From Deferribacteres bacterium (GTDB lineage: Bacteria; Zhuqueibacterota; Zhuqueibacteria; Zhuqueibacterales; Geothermadaptataceae), in assembly GCA_020633655.1 (NCBI GenBank), contig JACKDF010000006.1, positions 248,001 to 312,000 of the forward strand: a stretch of 64,000 nucleotides of DNA. Reading direction: 5' to 3'. This document shows positions 60,040-64,000 of the stretch, piece by piece. The translations under genes and the position numbers were made by a program. The first letter of the stretch is position 1. Every line of letters begins with the position of its first letter. The notes below the pieces were generated by a model, which had not been told where the DNA came from, did no database searches, and worked only from the letters and a program-made list of their open reading frames with translations.

Positions 60040-61026
60040 ATGAATTGGCCTAATCTTCAAATGCCAGAAACAGTGGAAATTGATGAACCATCTTATTCAA
60101 CCACTTTTGGCCGTTTCATAGTTCAGCCACTTGAAAAAGGCTTCGGAACGACGTTAGGTAATGCCTTGCGTCGAGTCTTACTTTCGTCGCTGCCTGGTGC
60201 TGCTATAACTCAAATTAAAATTGATGGTGTACACCACGAATTTTCAACCGTACCTGGTATGGTTGAAGATGTTGCTGATCTCATCCTTAATTTGAAGCAA
60301 GTCCGTTTTAAAATGATTACGAAAAAACCAGACAAAGTGGTTATCGAAGCTACTGGTCCCGGTGTAATTCGTGCTGGTGATTTACAGAACGGTACTACTG
60401 ATTTTGAAGTTCTTAATCCAGATCTGCATCTAGCAACGTTGGATAAAGAAGCTAATTTGCGTATGGAAATACGTATTGGTCGTGGACACGGTTATATCTC
60501 TGCTGAAGAGAATAAACTCCCGGATCAACCAATTGGTACAATTGCGATTGATTCGATATTCACGCCGGTGACCAACGTAAGTTACTTCATTGAAAATACG
60601 CGTGTTGGACAACGGACGGACTATGAAAAACTGATCCTTGAGATCACAACTGATGGAAGTATCACTCCTGATGATACGCTTACTTATGCAAATAAAATTC
60701 TTCTGGAACATATACAGATCTTTATCAATTTCGATATCGAACCTGAGGTGGAAGAGCCTGATGAGGTTGATGAAGAAGTTTTGCAAATTCGGAAACTGCT
60801 AAAGATGCCCGTTGATGAACTCGAACTTTCCGTTCGGTCACATAATTGCCTTATGGCTGCTAATATCAAAACCATCGGTGATCTGGTTTCGCGCGATGAA
60901 GCTGTTATGCTTAAGTTTAGAAATTTTGGACGGAAGTCCCTGCAGGAATTAACGCAAATACTGGAAGAGAAAAATTTACATTTCGGATTTGATGTTGATA
61001 AATACCTCAAAAACGATGAAGACTAA
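60040..61026 (+). CDS. rpoA: RNA polymerase alpha subunit
   Basis: 328 residues. The alpha-NTD has TFGRFIVQPLEKGFGTTLGNALRRVLLSSLPGAAIT, and EFSTVPGMVEDVADLILNLK. An acidic linker (EPEVEEPDEVDEEVLQ) leads to the alpha-CTD LELSVRSHNCLMAANIKTIGDLVSRDEAVMLKFRNFGRKSLQELTQIL. It assembles the polymerase and contacts activators and UP elements. GGAG upstream. Confidence 0.97.
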   Translation: MNWPNLQMPETVEIDEPSYSTTFGRFIVQPLEKGFGTTLGNALRRVLLSSLPGAAITQIKIDGVHHEFSTVPGMVEDVADLILNLKQVRFKMITKKPDKVVIEATGPGVIRAGDLQNGTTDFEVLNPDLHLATLDKEANLRMEIRIGRGHGYISAEENKLPDQPIGTIAIDSIFTPVTNVSYFIENTRVGQRTDYEKLILEITTDGSITPDDTLTYANKILLEHIQIFINFDIEPEVEEPDEVDEEVLQIRKLLKMPVDELELSVRSHNCLMAANIKTIGDLVSRDEAVMLKFRNFGRKSLQELTQILEEKNLHFGFDVDKYLKNDED

Positions 61027-61045
61027 TAATAAAAGGTAGACCTAA

Positions 61046-61528
61046 ATGCGACACGGTAAAGACCATAAACAACTAGGCAGACCCGCGAGTCATCGACGTG
61101 CAATGCTTTCGAATCTGGTTTCTTCTTTGTTCGAACATAAACAAATTCGTACCACTTTAGTAAAAGCAAAAGAGGGACGAAGATACGCCGAGCGTTGTAT
61201 TACTTTTGGAAAAAAAGGAACTTTGGCAGCTCGTCGTCATGTTTATAAATTTATTCCACATCGAAATATAATTCAAATATTATTTGATGAAATTGCTCCT
61301 GAATTTGCCGATCGTAATGGTGGATATACCCGAATCATCAAACTAGGACGCCGCAAAGGTGATGGTGCTGAGATAGCAATACTTGAGCTTGTGGGATATG
61401 AAACTACACAAATAGAGAAGCAGCATAAAGCAGCCGAAAAACGTGCTGAAAGAAAGAAGCGCAAAGAGGAGCAAGCGCAGTCTGAAGAACAGGAAACAGC
61501 ACCGAAAGCAAGTGAAGCAGCTGAGTAA
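61046..61528 (+). CDS. rplQ: 50S ribosomal protein L17
   Basis: 160 residues: RHGKDHKQLGRPASHRRAMLSNLVSSLFEHKQIRTTLVKAKEGRR and GGYTRIIKLGRRKGDGAEIAILELV. A Lys/Glu/Gln-rich C-terminal tail of about 40 residues (EKQHKAAEKRAERKKRKEEQ...) extends it beyond the 127-residue E. coli protein. Last gene of the super-cluster; a strong terminator follows. Confidence 0.96.
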   Translation: MRHGKDHKQLGRPASHRRAMLSNLVSSLFEHKQIRTTLVKAKEGRRYAERCITFGKKGTLAARRHVYKFIPHRNIIQILFDEIAPEFADRNGGYTRIIKLGRRKGDGAEIAILELVGYETTQIEKQHKAAEKRAERKKRKEEQAQSEEQETAPKASEAAE

Positions 61529-61864
61529 TTTTAAATAGTTTTTATAATATCGGATGTTAAAAGTTTGGCCAGAAGGACTGTGTCTTTTTGGCCTTTTTTA
61601 TATTCGCCCTTTTCTAAAACCAGATGATAAACAGAATCGTCTCTCTAATACGATTACAAAATTTAAGGTGACTTTTAGTTGCATTCCAGATGCGCCTGTC
61701 GTAAATTATTTTTTTTAAAAAAGCATCTTTGCCACCGATCTGGCTCTATTCTGGATCCAATTGCTAATTAAAATCGTTGAAATGGACAAACGAGCTAGCG
61801 TAATCGATTCGGTTTTTAATAATGCATTTTATCAACACCTTTTAAATAGAAACTTTGGAGAGAA
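61529..61864. other. Intergenic region after the ribosomal cluster
   Basis: About 335 bases. It contains the L17 terminator (61567-61599). The rest is AT-rich with no gene; I could not identify a convincing promoter for the lipoprotein at 61865. Confidence 0.6.
61567..61599 (+). terminator. Rho-independent terminator after rplQ
   Basis: GGCCAGAAGGAC (61567-61578) and GTCTTTTTGGCC (61582-61593) form a 12-pair stem (two G-U) around a 3-base loop, followed by TTTTTT (61594-61599). It closes the ribosomal/alpha-operon transcript. Confidence 0.88.
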
Positions 61865-63004
61865 ATGATTAAAAAAAGTATCTTTTTGTTTTTTCTCGTT
61901 CTACTATTTTCATGCACAGAAAAAACACCACTTCCCCTAACTACGGATGAAAATGTCGGTGAAATCAAAACGGTTAGTTATGTAGCAAGCGAAAGTTATA
62001 CCGGGGGACCTGTTATCGTGAACACAGGATTAAGCAGGTATTTGTATGTGGGAGAAGTTGATGCGAAGAAATGTGCAGCACTCCTGCGATTTGACAATAT
62101 CCCCGATAGTTCCGAAATCATTTCAGCTCAACTTGAACTTATTGCGAATGATTCTATCATTGTAAATGAGATGCCCTTTGATGTAGTTATTTATAAATCT
62201 CCTCAGCATTTTGAATCATTAGAAGTAACGAGTGAAAATTTCTCATGGAATTCCTGGACTGAAGAAATGTCAAGAGCGACGGTGACAACAGCTGATACCG
62301 ATACGGTTGTTTTTGATATTGATAAAGATTGGGTCGAAACCTGGAAAGACTCCCTCGATAATACAGGACTCGTAATTGCGACTGATGCTATCGGTGTTGC
62401 AAGAAGATTTGGCTCAACATCCATCGCCTCAGTGTCTCCAGTGCTAAATCTCGTTTTTAGATTAGAGTCATCGACGGAAAATGATACAGTGCTCCTTGTT
62501 CCAACTGCAGATGCGTTTATTTACCAGCAAGGTCCAGAGATTCCTACCGGGCCACTTTACCTTTCCACTATAGATGAATACCGTTCCATACTGCGCTTTA
62601 ATTTAACCAGTATTCCAGATAATGCTACAATCAATGAAGCAGAACTTTTTTTAACCGTTGACTCTGTAAATTCCTTTTTATCCCCTGAAGGTATTATTAT
62701 TAATTCATACCGGCTGGAGGACGCTGGAAATGATCCATTTACAGTCGCGATCGATTCAGCGTTTAGCCTCGATTCTGATATTGTAATAATCCCTGGAAAT
62801 CAAACAGCTGTAGTTGATCTTTCATTTATAGTTCAACAGTGGACTCGTCAGGATACTTCAAGTTACGATAATTACGGATTAATATTATTCCCCAGAGTGA
62901 AGTACAATATTTTTTCCCGTGTCGCCTTTTACAATACCGATGCAGAAATTGATAAAGTTCCGAAACTTACAATACACTATACAATCCCCCCAAGTCAAGA
63001 GTAG
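61865..63004 (+). CDS. Lipoprotein with two DNRLRE-like domains
   Basis: 379 residues. The lipobox is LLFSC (Cys17). Two similar modules follow, about 38-195 and 207-375. Each shows a DNRLRE-type pattern: an opening strand (YVASESYTGG.. / VPTADAFIYQQG..), then YLYVGEVDAKKCAALLRFDN / YLSTIDEYRSILRFNLTSI, then IPDSSEIISAQLEL / IPDNATINEAELFL, and a final V-F-D-I-D or V-D-L-S-F-I-V-Q-Q-W strand. DNRLRE domains are beta-sandwich surface/adhesion modules. It is followed 11 bases later by an outer-membrane barrel, likely in the same operon. GGAG upstream. Confidence 0.8.
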   Translation: MIKKSIFLFFLVLLFSCTEKTPLPLTTDENVGEIKTVSYVASESYTGGPVIVNTGLSRYLYVGEVDAKKCAALLRFDNIPDSSEIISAQLELIANDSIIVNEMPFDVVIYKSPQHFESLEVTSENFSWNSWTEEMSRATVTTADTDTVVFDIDKDWVETWKDSLDNTGLVIATDAIGVARRFGSTSIASVSPVLNLVFRLESSTENDTVLLVPTADAFIYQQGPEIPTGPLYLSTIDEYRSILRFNLTSIPDNATINEAELFLTVDSVNSFLSPEGIIINSYRLEDAGNDPFTVAIDSAFSLDSDIVIIPGNQTAVVDLSFIVQQWTRQDTSSYDNYGLILFPRVKYNIFSRVAFYNTDAEIDKVPKLTIHYTIPPSQE

Positions 63005-63015
63005 GATAAATGATT

Positions 63016-64000
63016 ATGAGATTACAACGATCGTACATTGGTTTGATTTATTTTTTACTGCTTTTGATGGGATTTTCACAAGAAACATTCAGTAATTCAC
63101 TTTATTCTAAGTATGGCATAGGTATCCTACGACCTTACGCGGGTGCATCTTATTTCGGGCAGGGCAATATTGGGATTGCTGCCTATAGCCCAATAGCTTT
63201 GCAATATTTGAATCCTGCATCATTAGCGTATTTAACAAGGACACGTTTTGAGGGTAGCTTCCTATTTGAGCGCGCCAATGTTAAATTAAATAATAACACA
63301 GGTAAATTTTCTGATTCAGGATTTAATACACTCCATATCGGGATTCCAATGGCTGATGGTTATGCCCTTGGTTTCGGATTAATGCCGTATAGTATTATTG
63401 CCCATACCTATGAGGATGTCGTAGACGGAGAATATCGCAGTGAACTGGAGGGAACTGGCGGATTGGAGCGAGCATTTTTTCGTTTATCTGGAATGATTGG
63501 AAAGAAGTTTGCCTATGGTGCGGGATTTGATGTGTACTTCGGACGTCTTGAAAGAACATGGCGAGTCTATTTTGATAATGCGACTTATAATAAAACAGAA
63601 GATGTCACCTCCACCACGGCAGTTGGAATGAGCGGTCATGTAGGATTTCTTATTGAGCTTCATCAAAAATTGCATATAGCGGGTATGATAAATGCCCCAG
63701 CAAGCCTGAACACAAAAACGCAAACTGATTACGTTTTTCGAACTGAAAACGATATTACAGAAGGTGAAATTAAACTTCCGCTTACACAAGGCTATGGTTT
63801 AAATTTCAAGCCGAACTCCAGATTTACATTGCTTGCAGATTTTGAAGCGAGCAATTGGGGGAGTTTGGCGGCTTCTGAAATCCTTGGGGCAAAGACGACA
63901 GACACCAAAAGGTATGGAGTCGGAATTGAGTTTGTCCCTTCGCGTAAATTTAATGAGAGTGTCTGGAAAAAGATGAGTTATCGCCTTGGATTCAATATGG
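63016..64000 (+). CDS. Outer-membrane beta-barrel protein, 5' part only
   Basis: An open frame of 328 codons runs past the window edge with no stop. A signal-peptide-like start (MRLQRSYIGLIYFLLLLMGFSQ) precedes SLYSKYGIGILRPYAGASYFGQGNIGIA and YLNPASLAYL. Amphipathic strands follow: FGLMPYSIIAHTYEDV, GMIGKKFAYGAGFDVYFGRLE, VGFLIELHQKLHIAGMINAP and YGLNFKPNSRFTLLADFEASNWGS. It resembles FadL/PorV-type barrels, the latter being part of type IX systems. Start chosen at 63016 (AGGA 9 bases upstream); ATG 63010 is also possible. Family assignment is moderate. Confidence 0.7.
   Translation, partial: MRLQRSYIGLIYFLLLLMGFSQETFSNSLYSKYGIGILRPYAGASYFGQGNIGIAAYSPIALQYLNPASLAYLTRTRFEGSFLFERANVKLNNNTGKFSDSGFNTLHIGIPMADGYALGFGLMPYSIIAHTYEDVVDGEYRSELEGTGGLERAFFRLSGMIGKKFAYGAGFDVYFGRLERTWRVYFDNATYNKTEDVTSTTAVGMSGHVGFLIELHQKLHIAGMINAPASLNTKTQTDYVFRTENDITEGEIKLPLTQGYGLNFKPNSRFTLLADFEASNWGSLAASEILGAKTTDTKRYGVGIEFVPSRKFNESVWKKMSYRLGFNM

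Overview
The window looks like a chromosomal segment of a Gram-negative bacterium of the FCB superphylum, plausibly a Calditrichota/KSB1/Ignavibacteria-like lineage rather than a classical Bacteroidetes. Two secreted proteins end in a FlgD-like, type IX-style C-terminal sorting domain (YPNPF...GVYFYRL type). There are also many lipobox lipoproteins, a DUF5777-like beta-barrel, and an organelle-free, complete bacterial ribosomal-protein super-cluster. The taxonomic placement is inference from protein style; no 16S rRNA gene is present.

Region 1-20.8 kb is accessory and mostly envelope-related. It holds a truncated secreted protein, a PepSY-type membrane protein, a YdeI-like protein and a PGRP-type amidase lipoprotein. 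Next comes a signalling module: a lipoprotein, a GAF/AAA+/Fis sigma-54 activator and a Ser/Thr kinase with PEGA repeats, all overlapping. It is followed by a kelch/sorting-domain protein and a TPR-like membrane protein. On the minus strand there is a five-gene redox/outer-membrane locus: two lipoprotein cytochromes with CX4CH motifs, a five-repeat His-rich secreted protein, a YceI-like protein and a DUF5777-like barrel. A propeller/alpha-toroid secreted protein and an M14 carboxypeptidase follow. Three -24/-12 (sigma-54-type) promoter matches sit upstream of the PepSY gene, the kelch operon and the cytochrome locus, so the activator at 5.1-6.6 kb may control all three.

Region 20.8-29.7 kb is housekeeping: SPOR lipoprotein, yebC, ruvC-ruvA-ruvB (ruvC has no canonical start codon), queA, ispD-ispF, gltX and cysS.

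Region 29.7-61.6 kb begins with five tRNAs (Thr-UGU, Tyr, Gly, Thr-GGU, Trp). It continues with secE-nusG-rplKAJL-rpoB | rpoC, then rpsL-rpsG-fusA-tuf, then the S10/spc/alpha operons through rplQ, closed by a strong terminator. Within this conserved block several RNA-level elements stand out: a strong intrinsic terminator between rpoB and rpoC, an 11-bp hairpin between tuf and rpsJ, and a candidate pseudoknot in the rpsD leader that could be an S4 autoregulatory site. Many ribosomal genes start with TTG or GTG.

Region 61.6-64 kb holds a DNRLRE-type lipoprotein and the start of an outer-membrane beta-barrel cut by the window edge. I saw no rRNA, CRISPR array, insertion sequence or prophage.
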